This document shows positions 32,946-43,927 of a DNA stretch of 64,000 nt, piece by piece. The translations under genes were made by a program, and so were the position numbers. The stretch comes from Lotus japonicus (Eukaryota > Streptophyta > Magnoliopsida > Fabales > Fabaceae). Position 1 is the stretch's first letter; each line of letters opens with the position of its first letter. The stretch is from the NCBI RefSeq assembly GCF_012489685.1, contig NC_080046.1:40263176-40327175 (forward strand), read 5' to 3'. Under the pieces are notes generated by a model that had not been told where the DNA came from, did not search any database, and worked only from the letters and a program-made list of their open reading frames with translations.

Positions 32946-33211
32946 TAATACTCATAAAGATAATTGGTTGTATCCTAATCTAGTGATTTACGATTATACA
33001 TATTTAGGAATGTGAAAATTAAACTTTAACTTATGCAAACTTTAAACAGGAAATCCAAATAAAAAAGTAAGTAATTGACCTTTACTACATTTATCAAGGA
33101 TTGAAATGTATGTTAAATTTTTTTTTCCTATTAATATATTATATCAATCCAAGACTTAAATTTCAATTTGACCAAAATTTATTTTATTTTATCATTCTTG
33201 TCTAATATAAC

Positions 33212-33218
33212 TATAAAT
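33212..33218 (+). promoter_or_regulatory. TATA box of the small cysteine-rich peptide gene
   Basis: TATAAAT in AACTATAAATATGAC lies 80 bp upstream of the ATG, the expected distance for a short plant 5' leader. Confidence 0.6.
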
Positions 33219-33291
33219 ATGACTTAAGATACCATAAGAACTCAATTCATTGTAGAAACAAGAGCTTTTGACACCTAAAACATTATTGTTA

Positions 33292-33507
33292 ATGGCTTCC
33301 AACAAAGTTGCAGTTGTTGTTCTTGTGGCCATCATTATGATGTTTGTTTTTGTTGAAAAAGGAGAAGCCACACACAGCACCCCAAAGGCTATACAAACTT
33401 GCGAATCATGTGTTTATGAATGCGTTATATCAGGGGGTATGGATTGTCGTATGCTTTGTAGGTGTCCTCCCTTTGGGGATGTAATGTCAAAAAAAACAAT
33501 TGCCTAG
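33292..33507 (+). CDS. Small secreted cysteine-rich peptide, unknown family
   Basis: The ATG at 33292 opens a 71-residue intact protein. Residues 1-27 form a signal peptide: MASNK, a hydrophobic core (VAVVVLVAIIMMFVFV), then KGEA before the likely cleavage. The mature part of about 44 residues has six cysteines in the pattern C-x2-C-x3-C-x7-C-x3-C-x-C (CESCVYEC, then CRMLCRC), enough for three disulfides. That is the layout of plant secreted signalling or defence peptides. A TATA box lies 80 bp upstream and AATAAA-type signals follow around 33565-33588. The gene is uninterrupted although transposons lie on both sides. It does not match the spacing I know for defensins, nodule-specific NCRs or albumin-1, so no family is assigned. 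Confidence 0.75.
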   Translation: MASNKVAVVVLVAIIMMFVFVEKGEATHSTPKAIQTCESCVYECVISGGMDCRMLCRCPPFGDVMSKKTIA

Positions 33508-33899
33508 CTTTCTACACTAACGCAAGTGAAAGTGTTATGAGATTTCATGTGCTTGTAATAAGAAATAAATATTCAAGAATAAATAAAGGTTTATTGTTCG
33601 TTTTTAAATACAACATTCCTTCTTCTTTTAACAAAAAATTACTCAATTTTACTAACAATTAATTTACATGTTTTTTGCTATTTCTACATCATTACATTTC
33701 TTCTTGATAAATGTAAATGTGGTATTGTTATGAATGGGGTTGTTCTTCATGGCTATTTTTTTTCTTATGAATGGGGTTGTTCTTTATGGCTATTTTTTTT
33801 CTCAATCAGATATGGTTAAAAACAATTTTTTTATAAAAAATACACTGACAATGCAATTAGTTGTCATGTGGTATTATATGTCATTTCTTTTACAAAATA

Positions 33900-34455
33900 A
33901 ACTAGATATAATACTCGTGCGTTGCACGTGTTCGTTTACAATATTTTTTTTAATACTATATAAATTTTTTTATAGAGTAATTATCTAAATGATACACTTT
34001 CGAAAAAACAATTATATAAATATTAAAATAGTTTTTCATTATAAATATAACTGAAAAATAGTTGTGTAGACACATCGGAATAAATAGTATTAGAGTTTTT
34101 TATGCATGAATTAAATTCATTGTATTAGAGTTCTCTTTATGTAATTAATAATTAGTTGTTAGCATTCTAGTGATTTTAAAAACTTGGGTTGGAACCTGTT
34201 GAATTGATTTAGGTTCTTATTTGGAGTTTATTGTTATGGTTTCGATTGTGGAGTGGCGTGATTTGCCATATATCTCGTTGTAAACATTGATACTCACTTG
34301 GGATACTATTGTTCCCCATATATTATTATTTTATTTAATCATATATTATCATTTAAATTATTTACTTAATAATGTGAAAAATCATTAAGTGAACTTGAAA
34401 TATTTCCAATCAAATAATAAGTTTTTAATATGTTATAGTGAAAATATTATACTTT
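33900..34455. repeat. Old dispersed repeat, copy 2 (uninterrupted)
   Basis: This is the uninterrupted paralogue of 2293-2657 + 3166-3211 + 4578-4757. It contains GTTGTAAACATTGATACTC, which is the empty site for the solo LTR at 3212, and TTTATTGTTATGGTTTCGATTG, which is the empty site for the LINE tail. It starts beside CTCGTGCGTTGCACGTG. The 34456-34711 stretch that follows has no recognised feature. Confidence 0.65.
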
Positions 34456-34711
34456 GTATCATCAATTAAATAATTTTATTAAAACTATAATAAGTTTTTT
34501 TTTTGAAACTTAAAAAGATATAATATATAAATAGGAAATGTTGAGAAACAACCCCTCTCAACATGGTACAGTGACTTAACCCGCACAACACCGGACAAAA
34601 TACAGCTCATATAGCAAAAGCCTCCCAAAAGAACCCAAGCGCATAAGAGCGTACTAAAAACCTAGTAATAACCCCAAGCGACTACTCTTCTAAAATGATC
34701 TTCATAAAAGT

Positions 34712-35262
34712 TGTTCCTGCTATGAATATTGTGAGTGAGGGCAGTACCTAGAGTGTGGTGCGATTGGACTAAAGAGAGAGAGAGTTAGAGAGAGAATGTA
34801 ACTGAATTTCACGAATGTATTGATCAAATGAGAAAAAGTCATTTACAATTGGTAACCGCTACATATTTATAGGGGTGGGGGTTAAGCCCCCGTGCGCTAG
34901 AATCTCTGATGAGCCGGTTGGGCCCCGTTGGGTGAGGTCCAACCTACTGGCTAAATGACTCGCCACTGGGCGGGCATCTCCTGGGCGTTCCCCCTCTAAG
35001 GGCTCGCCCAATCCCCGAGTCCACAAGACACCGGGCTCGAAGCATGAGAGTCATGTGTGTCTTAAAGAATGTAATAGCCTCCTAACTCTAATTTTACTAA
35101 GACATACATGAAATATAAGTCGCCAACATGGCGTTTGAAATTCCTAGGGTGAACGCCCTTCACAAGTCCACTAGTCCAAAGACTACTTAGGGCGAACGCC
35201 CTTTACAAGTCCACGAGTCCACAAGTCCACAAGTGGCGATCGTGGTAAATGTGCTCGTCGGT
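34712..35262 (-). mobile_element. Tat-lineage LTR D1, truncated by a second LTR
   Basis: It starts TGTTCCTGCTATGAATATTG and parallels LTR A, including the AG run, the minus-strand TATA box near 34863-34872, GGGCGTTCCCC and the GTCCACGAGTCCAC repeats. It stops where a related LTR begins at 35263. Confidence 0.7.
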
Positions 35263-35980
35263 TGTTCTATCCAAGAACGTAGAGGTGAGGTATGGTACCT
35301 AGAGTGAAGGGATTGTAATGTGAGAATTTAGGGAGAGAGAGCGTGTAACCGCTTAGAGAGAGAATGTAACTGAATTTCAAGTTTGTTATTTCTCAAATGA
35401 GCTAAGAATCTCTTATAATTGGTAACCGCCCCATATTTATAGGCTTGGGGTTGGGCCTTGTGCTCCTTACCGCCCTTAGTGGGCCAGTTGGGCCTCTCGG
35501 GGGAGGCCAAAATTCCGTAACTCACTCACCGCCCTGAGGCAAGCGCCCCTGGGCGAGGGCCCCTGGGTCTCGCCCAGTCCACAAGACACCGAGCTCGAAG
35601 CATGAGAGCTTAGAGTATCTTAATAATCAAAACTATTTAATGCCAAAGCTTAGTGATCAAGAATGATTGCCAACATGGCATAGCAAGTAAAGCTAAAGAT
35701 GATTTCTGATTCTCTTCACGAGCCCCTCCGAGTCCACGAGTCCACAGGTAGGCTTATGGCGACGGTGTTTGGTTCTCTCGCCCGATTCCAGCTGTGATCG
35801 CCGTAAATCATGGTGGCTTGACGCGTGTAGGCCACATGTAACGCACCGAAGAAGTGCGAAGGTCAGTGAATCTGCAGAATCCCAACCGCTGCCCTCGAAA
35901 CGTCCCCTCAAATCATGATAAAGCCTGTTAATTTGAATTTCAAACCAATCAGCTTCAGCCGTTGTAACTTCCCATTTAAT
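35263..35980 (-). mobile_element. Tat-lineage 3' LTR D2 and adjacent untranslated sequence
   Basis: It begins TGTTCTATCCAAGAACG and contains GGTACCTAGAGTG, an AG-rich block, AATGTAACTGAATTTCA and CCATATTTATAGG (minus-strand TATA) in the same order as LTR D1 and LTR A. The LTR therefore restarts, showing one Tat element inserted into the LTR of another. The antisense gene at 36333 belongs to this second element. The right limit of the LTR is not resolved. Confidence 0.6.
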
Positions 35981-36124
35981 GCGCCGCTCCACTTCCCCAG
36001 AATCCCTTAACTGTAATCATTCCTCTGCCATCATGGTGCACGATTCTCCTTCTTCTCCCCACGTCCATCAGCAATCATCCACAAAATTCCTCCACGCGTC
36101 TCCCCTCAACAGCCACCCCCTTCC

Positions 36125-36131
36125 TATAAGG
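36125..36131 (+). promoter_or_regulatory. TATA-like box upstream of antisense gene D
   Basis: CCTTCCTATAAGGACG occupies the position of CTGCCTATAAAAACC in elements A and B. A CCGGTGAGTCTC donor follows at about 36261. Its core is weaker (TATAAG). Confidence 0.4.
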
Positions 36132-36332
36132 ACGTTATTACCTCATCCTTCGCTTATTTTACAACCTCAACTCCTAGCCACCCTTTTTGCTAAAAAAGGC
36201 CCTTCTACAAATCGCTACTCCGACACCGACGACGCTCCTCTTGCTCCCCCTCCCCCCTCTCCGGTGAGTCTCTAGAACCTCAAAGTTGCTTTCATTTCTT
36301 CCATTTTACCCCAAAATTTGTGTTTTCCCCCC

Positions 36333-37877
36333 ATGGCATCAAGACGCCGAACCAGGAGCTCCTCCCGCGGCGCTACCGTCGCCACCCCTCTGCGGTACGT
36401 TCCTCCAGCCAACCTTCCCCCACCTGGGGGAGTCCCTCTTGACAAGAAGGACATTACCGCTTTCCGACTTAAGACCTAGGAATCTTTACCACCCTCCGCC
36501 CTTAGGGGCCTTCCGGCCGGAACGATTCCTAACCAACCGTCCTCCTTCAAGCAGTGGAAATCAGTTTGTGACCTCTCTTCGAGGTCCGGTGGGTTTTGCC
36601 ACGAGAAGTCCCTCGACAACATTCTTCACTACGGCGGCTGCTCGGCTTCCGAGCATCCTTGGCTTCGCCGCACTTATAGTGACGTGAACGACTCTCATTT
36701 TTTCTATGTGCATGAGTACATGTTTACCAGTTTGGGGATCCAGTTTCCTTTCTCCCCCTTCATTTGCTCCGTGCCGCACAGCGTAAACGTGGCCCCGTCC
36801 CAACTTCACCCTAACAGTTGGGCTTTCCTGCAGTGCTTCGAAATCCTCTACGACGCAATCCAGCAAGAGCCAGAGCCCTTTCATTTCTTTTACTTCTATG
36901 GTGTAGCCACCCAGCCATCACCCCCTAGCTGGGTCTCCCTGGAAGCCAGACCCAACCGCCAACGCTTCAACCCCCTTTGGGCTACCGTTACGGACGACCT
37001 CGCGCGTGGGTATTTCAAAATCGTGGTGTCCCACGAATATCCCGAAATCTTCACTTTAAGGGACGACACCGCCCGCTTCCCTTTGTACTGGACCAAAGAG
37101 GCGTCCCAGATAGTCGACCCGCCCGAGGGTTCTCTAACCCCCGAAGACAAGATTATTATCAGCTTCCTAGCCAGACTTCCGGTCCTAGACTTCGCCCGAG
37201 TGATTGGTAAAGCCAAGATTTCGTCAACTCCTGCCTATTTAGGTTTCCCGTCCTCCCCACGATTCGTTCTTTGCCCCTTGCTCATTTTATACTCTCTTCA
37301 ATTCTACTGACTTTTCTTTGTTGTTACTTGATTCAGGGAAAATGAATTTTACCAGTGCAGACCTCTTGATGTACGGGGTTAGCCTACCAATAGTGCCTTC
37401 GCTGGCGGGACTGTTACCCTGCCGCACGCCGGGCAAAGCTCAAAACCACCCGCAAGTTCAACGCAGCCGCCACCTCCAGGTCACAAGTCAATCCAACCCC
37501 CAGTTTCCGGGAATCCGGGGATGCCAATTTCCCTCTCCTTCACGCCGGCGCAAGCCGTGAGAATGGATGAGGTGGTTCAAAGGCAGGGCTTAGACAGAGT
37601 GTCCGAGGGTGCCCTGGCGACACTGCTCCACGCCTTTCATCGCTACAAGTGGGCCATCAAAGATTCTGAAGTTTTACGGCAAGAGGTGGCCCGCCTTCAC
37701 GCTCTCAACTCTAAATCTGCTGAGGAGCGTAAGGTGTTCCTGGCCAAGCTAGCTTCCCAAGAGGCCGCTTTGGTTGAGAAAATCAAGCGGTCCGAGGTTA
37801 GCCTGGAGTTCCGAAACAAAGAGATCTCGGAACTGGAGAACATGTTGGAGAAGTGCAAACAGGAAGCGCAACTAGAG
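36333..37877 (+). pseudogene. Antisense gene (aORF) of Tat element D
   Basis: The ATG at 36333 opens MASRRRTRSSSRGATVATPL. Codon 49 is a stop (TAG at 36477), then the same frame stays open to the splice donor at 37206. The central domain has FFYVHEYMFTSLGIQFPFSP, LHPNSWAFLQCFEIL and FTLRDDTARFPLYWTKEAS, aligning with element C. A phase-1 intron (37207-37336) leads into GKMNFTSADLL. After a frameshift near 37530 comes a coiled coil (EVLRQEVARLHALNSKS, NKEISELENMLEKCKQE). The frame ends at about 37877, where sequence related to the neighbouring subtilase intron begins. Domain plus coiled coil is shared with element C although the sequences are quite diverged. Likely the Transposase_28-type antisense gene of Tat elements; function unknown. 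Confidence 0.75.
37207..37336 (+). other. Phase-1 intron in antisense gene D
   Basis: The donor GTGATTG|GTAAAGCC and acceptor CTTGATTCAG|GG bound 130 bp. Its position and phase equal the intron of element C (after FV/VI plus one base, before KM). Confidence 0.6.
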
Positions 37878-38018
37878 TCTATATCTCTCATATACATGTT
37901 ATGTGTTAATGATGTGTAAGCTATTGGTTAATATGTACCAACCTTTTATTAAAGTAATAGTTATTTGTTCACAGGTGTATGGAACTTCCAACTTGACTGC
38001 TAAACAACATAGCACATT

Positions 38019-38350
38019 TGATAAGAACCTTGGGAGAACCACACCACAAAAGCTAGTTGTTGTAGTTGGAGAGCTCAAGGCCTTATAAACCCCACATTAG
38101 AATCCCATACTTCCAATGTGGGACTCAAGTCCCATACCTTGCAATGGGGTCCTAACATCCCACCACGCTCCGCAGCCCCGGCGCCCACGCGGGTTGGCTT
38201 TGCACTAGCCCCACGACTAGTCCCGGGTGAACACTGTAATGCCGACGTCACCACCCGCGCCGCTCGTTTGCAGGTCAGAGACATGGTGGAAGGCTCTGAT
38301 ACCATTGATAAGCTAGCTTTTGTGGTGTGGTTCTCCCAAGGTTCTTATCA
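38019..38350. mobile_element. 332-bp element with 38-bp terminal inverted repeats
   Basis: The ends TGATAAGAACCTTGGGAGAA... are perfect inverted repeats of 38 bp (38019-38056 and 38313-38350), flanked by ACATT on both sides (38014-38018, 38351-38355). The interior has CCAATGTGGGACTCAAGTCC (near 38113-38132) and, just inside the right end, a minus-strand TGGTATCAGAGCC equal to the initiator-Met tRNA primer site used by retrotransposons. The 5-bp duplication, TG...CA termini and primer site suggest a TRIM-like retroelement, but the inverted (not direct) termini suggest a MITE. It sits in a presumed intron of the subtilase pseudogene. No coding capacity is seen. Confidence 0.7.
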
Positions 38351-38870
38351 ACATTTTGCGTAGAAGATGTTTGTGATAATGTCTAAAAGATATACCAGTA
38401 GTCATAATTGCAGATTTTAAGGCTGCAGGACTCCAATTGGGATAGAGTGTTTTGAGAAGGCCAATGATGCCAGAAGCATGAGGGCACGCTGCAGAAGTTC
38501 CTGACCCTATATTATATGGAATCTGCCGATAATCTGATGGAAGACCAGTTTGACTTATGGCTTCTGGATATGCATAAAGAATGTACTAATGGCAAAGTTA
38601 GTGATGAAACAAAGCCTTGAGGATTGTTGGCTGGATGGCGCTAGGTCCCCTCGATGAGAATGAAGCTACTGCTGGAGCTGGTTTTCACTCATAACAATTG
38701 CTGAAGAATCTTGCTCCTATCAATTTCCTGCACAAGCACAACATATATAGTGTTTGGCTTCACCAGAAGTAGCTGAAGTGCCATATGAATCATCTTTCTA
38801 GTTTAATTAATACTGTAACAATCTAAAGACAGTCACATATAAGAAAAAAAAATACTAGTAGCATGTTTGG

Positions 38871-38986
38871 ACTAACTTCATTTTTTTCTCAAAATCAATT
38901 CTGGCAATTAGAAGCTACTCACATAAGCTTCACCTCAGAAATGATTTTGACTTTAGAATCAATTGTAGTAGGATTTCGAAACATGC
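38871..38986. mobile_element. GCATGTTTGG MITE, copy 1
   Basis: It is bounded by GCATGTTTGG and a CGAAACATGC-type inverse end, with AATCAATTCTG and GAAGCTACTCACATAAGCTTC inside. Related copies are at 39207 and 57843. TA flanks both ends. Confidence 0.6.
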
Positions 38987-39206
38987 TATAAATAGATGAC
39001 AGTTAAGAATGAATTAATATAGTAATTGCCTTACACATTCAAATTCTTGGGACAATTCTCTACAGCTGTGGCATAAGAGCATATTGTAAGTTCAACATGA
39101 CTTTGTCCAAGTAAAAACTTCAAAGCACTTACAAGTATGTAGTGCAAAGAAGCAATTTACATGAAAAAGACCTTCTAGCATATTTGAAGTACAAAGAAGA
39201 AATTTA

Positions 39207-39330
39207 GCATGTTTGGATAAACTTCTCTTTCTTCATAATCAATTCTGAAACCGAGAAGCTACTTACAAGAGCTGCTCATCAAAATCGATTCCTGTTTCAG
39301 AATCAATTCTATAAATATTTCCATATATGC
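39207..39330. mobile_element. GCATGTTTGG MITE, copy 2 (diverged)
   Basis: It starts GCATGTTTGGATAAACTTCTC and shares AATCAATTCTG and GAGAAGCTACTTACA with the copies at 38871 and 57843. The right inverted end is degraded. Confidence 0.5.
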
Positions 39331-39442
39331 TCTATGAACCTGTGGTGTAAGCCGAGGACAAACCTATTACAGCGAAAATTGTCAAGTTGACAGACCCCAC
39401 GCCGCCTTGATGGGACAGGGCCCATTCCAACATCATCACTAA

Positions 39443-40246
39443 GTGTGTGTTTGGTTCAGCTTCTGAAACGTGGATCTGGGCCTAAAAAATGGATCTGAGC
39501 CCCAAACGTGGATCTTCTATGCTTTAAAGATATTTGGGTACTTCAATCTGAAAATTGATTCAGGAACAAAACGTGGATCCAACTGAAGCAAGCAAGAGTA
39601 GCTTCTGCGTGGAGGGGATCCGGATCTGAGCCTGTGAGATATTTTGGTCCATCTTACCCTTCCCACTCTTTATTATCAATACTGACCAGTGATCTATCTT
39701 CTGTATTTTGATGGTTTAGGACATAGCAGCGTGAGAGTGAGAGAGAAATTGAGAGATAAAACTGGTAATGTTAAATTACCACCGCTTGTTCTGTGGCACG
39801 GGTAGGGTAGGAATTAGGAAGGTAAAACCATGGGCTTATTTTTTTTAGAAAAGCACCATGGGCCTTTAGTGTTTGGGTAACTTTTTAGAAAAGCAAAACC
39901 ACCGTTTTTTTTTTATAAAAATTGATTTTTGAAGGAAACAAATGTCAAATGGAATACTATACTCTTGTACTAATTAAATTAAATTAAACTTTAGAAATCA
40001 TACAAATCAAGTTATTTTCTTATTTTAATGTGTTATTTATTTTATGCATACTCTATTTTGATTATACCCAGTTTGGTCATTACATACCTAAAAACAATTC
40101 TAATCAAATCATTCTAGTAAATGTATCCAAACATAAATCACGTCGCTCAAACTCACGTTTACAGATCCAATTCTGACCAGATCCAATTATGGCTAAATCC
40201 AATTATGACTAGATCAAATTCTGCTAACGCTGATCCAAACACACAC
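39443..40246. mobile_element. Tourist-like (PIF/Harbinger) non-autonomous element in a subtilase exon
   Basis: The 804-bp element has ends GTGTGTGTTTGGTTCAGC and the inverse GTGTGTGTTTGGATCAGC (17 of 18 identical). It is flanked by TAA at 39440-39442 and 40247-40249, the 3-bp duplication of PIF/Harbinger. It contains many AGATCCAATT/GGATCTGAG motifs and no coding frame. It splits the codons encoding PESRSF and SDDVGMG of the subtilase. Confidence 0.85.
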
Positions 40247-40865
40247 TAAAGCTTCTAGATTCAGGCGTAACACCTATTCAGGAGTGAAGAACATAACTGA
40301 TTGAATAATTTAGAAGCATGAAAATGTGTTTTTCACTTTTTCTTGTTTTGTTACTGATAAAAGAGGTGTAAAAAACTAAAAATAATTAAAGAAAAATGGT
40401 ACCACATGAATATCATAATTGATTTGGTGAATAAGACTTACAAACTAGAAAAAGAAAATACTTATCTTAGCAAAGAATAAAGAAGCAGCCTCCTCTTTTG
40501 AAAATTGAACATTTAGACTTTGACTATGAGTGTTTGAGAATAAGAAAAGAAAGTGACCTGTATCAATACCAGCAATGATTAAACCCTCTCCATAACTTGC
40601 CTTCTCCCATATGGAGCCTTTGGAAACTACTCCATTACTCTCTAGCCCAAGAAATTCCCATGATCTGGTGGTTTGGAGTTGATGACCTTCGTTCAAGAAC
40701 ACAGACACTACACTTGGATTTTCTGCATCCATCAAAACAACACTAATTCTAGCTGAACTCTTTAACAAGTCAAAAGTTCAGAACATATTCAAACAACAAT
40801 ACTTATATTTAACTAAACTTTTTTGGGAAGATCATAGATATGAGCCCGTTTAGATGCGGAACAAA

Positions 40866-40923
40866 GAGCACTTATTGGAGCTTATCCAGTGCCTGTTTTA
40901 GTGATAAGCTCCAATAAGTGCTC
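40866..40923. repeat. Perfect 21-bp inverted repeat in a subtilase intron
   Basis: GAGCACTTATTGGAGCTTATC at 40866-40886 and its exact complement at 40903-40923 flank a 16-base loop. Degenerate relatives of this CACTTATT...GTTTATC phrase occur near 41327 and 41880, suggesting a small dispersed MITE. Confidence 0.7.
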
Positions 40924-41639
40924 ATTAATCCATATCCTAACGGAATCATGATTGACTTACTTGCTACAATTTTTGCTTCTTGCTCTTCAAGTACAGCAGC
41001 AAAACCATTGATGTGTTTATTATAAGAGTAAAATATTGCTTCTTTGGCCTTCTCATGGCTGAGAAGGAAAAGTTACATATAATGGAGTAGTCAATTTTAT
41101 CTGTCCCATCACATTGAACAAGAATTAATAATTAATTGGATTATATACCTTCCCAAGTGTGAGGCTAATAAATTGTAATGAGAATTTGTTGCAGACTCAA
41201 GATCACTTGCTGAAGGGTTTGGACCATGAGAGTGTGATCCTAAAGTACACAATGTAAGACTGCAACAAATAAAAGAAAATCTTAGAAACCTTTGGAATGC
41301 ACAAACACATTTAGATGCCCACCAAAAAACACTTATTAGAGTTTATCTAATATATTTTTTAGTATATAAACTCCGAAGCATGCACTTTAGTCGTATCCAA
41401 ATTGCCTCTTATTACACATTCAATAATTGAAATCAAAAGTATATAACGTGATCAGCTAGCTACTTAAAGAACAAACTGTTCAGGTGATTGTAATTTAAGT
41501 ATAAGCAAAAATCAACAAATTCAAGAACTTAAACTAATTGGAAAAACATCGAGCTTGCCTTTCTAATGGCATGGGATGATTTTAGCCAGAGAGAGCAAAG
41601 GAGTAGCAATAAGATAAGGTGGAAAGCAGAGAAACCCAT

Positions 41640-42240
41640 TATGCTACGTACATACAAAATGTGATTGATTGTGAAGACTATAGAGAGGTTAAGCTTTCAC
41701 TTGTTCTTGAAGTGATAAGTCCACAATGGCTTTTACTTTTAAATTGCGTGATAAAACTGGCTTCTTTTTGAAAGCAACCTTCCACACAATCAATTAACTA
41801 CACAGTGAGACAAACTTTCAAAATCATGTTTCATGAATCACTAATAATAAATATAGAGCATGTTTCCATGTGGATCAAACACTTCTTATTTGAGTTTATC
41901 CAGTACATTTCTAACTTGAACAAGTGTTTTTTTCCTAAATTGTTATCGCATGACCAAAGTGTGGTGAAGGTCAAATGTCTCCTCAAGAGTGCGGCTACTA
42001 GGAATTGCACTATCGTCCTAGGGGTTCAAACAATCACTTTTTACCATTGCGGCCGACATTCGTTCCTATCCAATAGGATAATGTATTAATACTAAAATTT
42101 CAAAATCACTTGTACAAGGGAAAAACCTTTGTCAAGGTAAGAGTGAGAGAGGTTTAGGAAGGTCATTTCGATTGTCGGGTCATTAGTAAAATTAAAGGCC
42201 AAATTCGAAAAGATGCATGTATAAAATAATTTCAAGAAGT
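41640..42240. other. Upstream region of the subtilase relic, no gene seen
   Basis: AT-rich sequence with no recognised coding region. The frame at 41805-42089 shows no known domain. It is bounded on the right by a CACTA terminus at 42241. Confidence 0.5.
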
Positions 42241-42979
42241 CACTACAAGAAATTTGCCATATACCAACGACAGAAAACTGTGGGTAAAGGGTTCAAAACC
42301 GTGGGTATAACCCAGAAAACCTTTACCGACGGCCAATTCATTTCGTAGACTTTGAGTCGCTATACCTACAGATACAATTCTGTCGGTATATATTTTAGTT
42401 ACGGTTAAGCTTCCGTTGGTATATCTTTTTGTTACGGTTAGGCTTCCGTCACTATAGCCCTTTTAGTTATGATTAAACTTCCGTTGGTATATCTTGTAGT
42501 CACGGATAAGCTTCTGTCAGTATAGCTTATAGTGACAGTAGAATAATATTTTAAGATGTACCTATGGCTCAATTTCCGTCACTATAGGTATTAATGACAA
42601 ACACTAACTTCGCTATTCCCACGGAAAAATTCTTATCTCTATAGCCTTTAGTGGCAATAATAAGTCTATCAGAACTCAAACATATACCAACGAGATTAAT
42701 TTCTCTTATATTTAAATTATTAATCCATCTAAATCTACAACACATTAACAATAACAACAAAATTAATAAAACTAATACTCATTCAATCTTAAAAATAAAA
42801 TACCAATGGTAACTGTCAAACTCTAAATTCTTTAACTAAGAAAGTTTATACTAAACATCTAAAAGTTCAATATCAAATACTACTAAAGTACAATTTAAAT
42901 GCATTTTTGCACGATATTTCCTAATCTTCGTACCGTTAGGTTGCTTCTTTTATGTATCGGCCCTTGTAATCGGTTCCAT

Positions 42980-43927
42980 CCTTCGTCTCTATTATTGTGG
43001 ATTCAAGATAGCTGGTGCAAAGTCTTTATCTTCACGAGTTTTCTCCTCATAGTTTGATTCTTCAGCTATAGTAGAAATTCTTGATATTCTTGAAATTCCC
43101 CAGAAGCATCATCTTATGCTTATCCTCCATGAACTGGGCTATAGTAGAAAGGCTTGAAACAAAATAAACAATTAACTGAATTATACAATCAAATCAAACT
43201 ATCAATAAATGTTATTGCAAAGATTTTCATAAAAGCTATATTGTGGTAACAACATCAAAATAATGTAGTCCAATAATTGCCAATACAATATAGACAATAT
43301 AATGAACTAGAAGCCACTAAACCTATAACTCTAATTTGGCATCCTCATTCTAAACATTATACATCCATAGCCATAAAAAATAATTTAACATCCTCATTCT
43401 AGTATCATCCTCTGATTTTCCAGCAACTTAGCATATATTTTAAAAGAATAATGCCATATGAGAAAGAGATTGAATACCTTTCTCATTGTCAAACCTTGAA
43501 TCAACTTCAATACTAGATCTTGTATGCACCTTAAATCCTCTTAATGTGAATGCAGTGACCATCACCATCTCAACTCCATCGTAAAAAGTTCTGGGAAAGT
43601 CAAAACACACAAATGTTCCGCCCATTTAGATCCTACCAAATTAACATGTCAAACAACTAGAACTGATAATAACAAAGTTCAATCAATGCAAACAGAAAAG
43701 GAGTCCAACAAGTCCTTCCTTTATTGTGAGTTTTAGATAACCGGTACCGGGTCTTGATCTTCATGAGCTTTCTCCTCACAGTTTGATTCTTCAGCTATAG
43801 TAAAAAGCCTAGATCTCCTTCTTGAAATTTGCTAAAAACACTCTTATACTTATCCATGAACTGGGAAATAATAGAAATGCTTGAACCAAAATAAACGGTT
43901 TGCTATATTATACCATTAAATCAAACT
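42980..43927. repeat. Internal duplication inside CACTA element 2
   Basis: 42980-43200 and 43711-43927 are direct, diverged copies sharing CTCACAGTTTGATTCTTCAG, CTTATCC(TC)CATGAACTGGG and CAAAATAAAC. The spacer of about 500 bp has no recognised gene; the minus-strand frame at 43440-43625 has no known product. Confidence 0.6.

Larger units (their letters stand above)
38401..41639 (-). pseudogene. Subtilisin-like serine protease (subtilase) pseudogene
   Basis: Minus-strand exons can be read in order. 41639-41559: signal peptide (MGFSAFHLILLLLLC...HAIRK). About 41265-41155: inhibitor I9 start (SYIVY, GPNPSASDLESATNSHYNLL) with a one-base insertion. About 41062-40966: SHEKAKEAIFYSYNKHINGF. 40722-40558: VVSVFLNEGHQLQTTRSWEF to GIDTG, which carries the catalytic Asp. 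About 40270-40247 plus 39442-39358: PESRSF, then DVGMGPVPSRRRGVCQLDN, split by a transposon. 38690-38401: KPAPAVASFSSRGP, then [17 protein letters not shown] with the catalytic Ser. The catalytic His region and the C-terminal exons are missing, and the segment after SSRGP is scrambled. Intact homologues are secreted cell-wall proteases (plant SBT family). Confidence 0.85.

Noticed and set aside
36561..36884. Minus-strand protein opposite antisense gene D
   Set aside because: It is a shadow frame of the conserved domain on the plus strand, with no known motif.
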